Source: Xestospongia muta (Eukaryota > Porifera > Demospongiae > Haplosclerida > Petrosiidae). From it: a DNA stretch of 64,000 nt. The first letter of the stretch is position 1; each line of letters starts with the position of its first letter. Shown in pieces: positions 51,681-64,000 of the stretch. The stretch is from contig OY848919.1 in the NCBI GenBank assembly GCA_963693285.1, positions 3,539,827 through 3,603,826 on the forward strand, read 5' to 3'. A program made the translations under genes and the position numbers. Below the pieces are notes generated by a model, which did not search any database, had not been told where the DNA came from, and was given only the letters and a program-made list of their open reading frames with translations.

Positions 51681-51907
51681 ATGACCAGTATTTTACATTT
51701 TCTTAAGTTAATACTTTCATAATTATTTGATTTTATATTTATATTATCAGAGCTTTTCTTCTCAAGTAAGTCAATAAATAAGACAATAATCGACATAGTT
51801 TGAAATTCCTATGTAGAAGTTGTGGAGAATAAGGTAAGATATTATATATACATAATTTGGACGACGTGTCCTTCATACTTTAGTAATTGCACAAAGGAAA
51901 CGAGGTT

Positions 51908-51915
51908 TATAAATA
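51908..51915 (+). promoter_or_regulatory. TATA box of the SRCR gene
   Basis: TATAAATA 45 nt upstream of the ATG, in a block kept in the duplicated pseudogene (44883-44890). Confidence 0.55.
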
Positions 51916-51959
51916 CTGCACACCTTCCCAGCTAGATATCACTTTGAACAGCAAGTAAA

Positions 51960-64000
<12,041 letters not shown>

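Overview
The window is AT-rich nuclear DNA of an intron-bearing animal, most likely a demosponge. The evidence is a long gene of tandem SRCR domains with introns mostly of 41-57 nt, standard GT-AG splicing, the standard genetic code, and animal-type ALKBH8 and PINK1-like kinase genes. The species cannot be fixed from the sequence alone.

Left half (1-29104): three genes lie head to tail on the minus strand. From right to left they are: (i) a 732-residue kinase (23476-29104), whose phase-matched exons join a thioredoxin-like fold without active-site cysteines, a charged coiled coil, a SAP-like motif and a PINK1-like kinase domain; (ii) ALKBH8 (17961-23012), with RRM and AlkB dioxygenase domains separated by a Ser/Thr-rich insert that holds ten 10-residue repeats, and with no methyltransferase domain before its stop and poly(A) signal; (iii) a single-pass membrane protein with a long Ser/Pro-rich tail (1-16068, open at the left edge), with a 12.5-kb intron full of repeats and a CT-repeat tract that fills another intron up to the splice acceptor. 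Two copies of a 434-462 bp inverted-repeat (MITE-like) element sit in introns of (i) and (iii).

Middle (30669-49783): a tandem array of five intact, single-exon POT/SLC15-like transporter genes on the plus strand, mixed with decayed copies, two inverted remnants and orphan C-terminal pieces. All five keep POT signature regions but lack the ExxER motif of helix 1. Duplicated flanks with CA repeats and a shared TATA box show how the array grew. A truncated duplicate of the 5' end of the neighbouring SRCR gene lies inside the array. A short hAT-like element (47130-47937) has inserted just before the fifth gene, and the paralogous flanks show the empty site.

Right (51960-64000): a secreted or surface SRCR-repeat protein gene on the plus strand, open at the right edge. 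I can place 37 exons making 18 SRCR domains (the last partial). Apart from the first intron, every junction is phase 1, each domain is split at the same place, and two domain types alternate. Domain 9 has lost two cysteines that should pair, and exon 11b carries a one-base frameshift that is either an assembly error or a real lesion.

The genes do not form an operon-like system. The common themes are receptor- and transporter-family expansion, segmental duplication, and microsatellites placed against splice sites.
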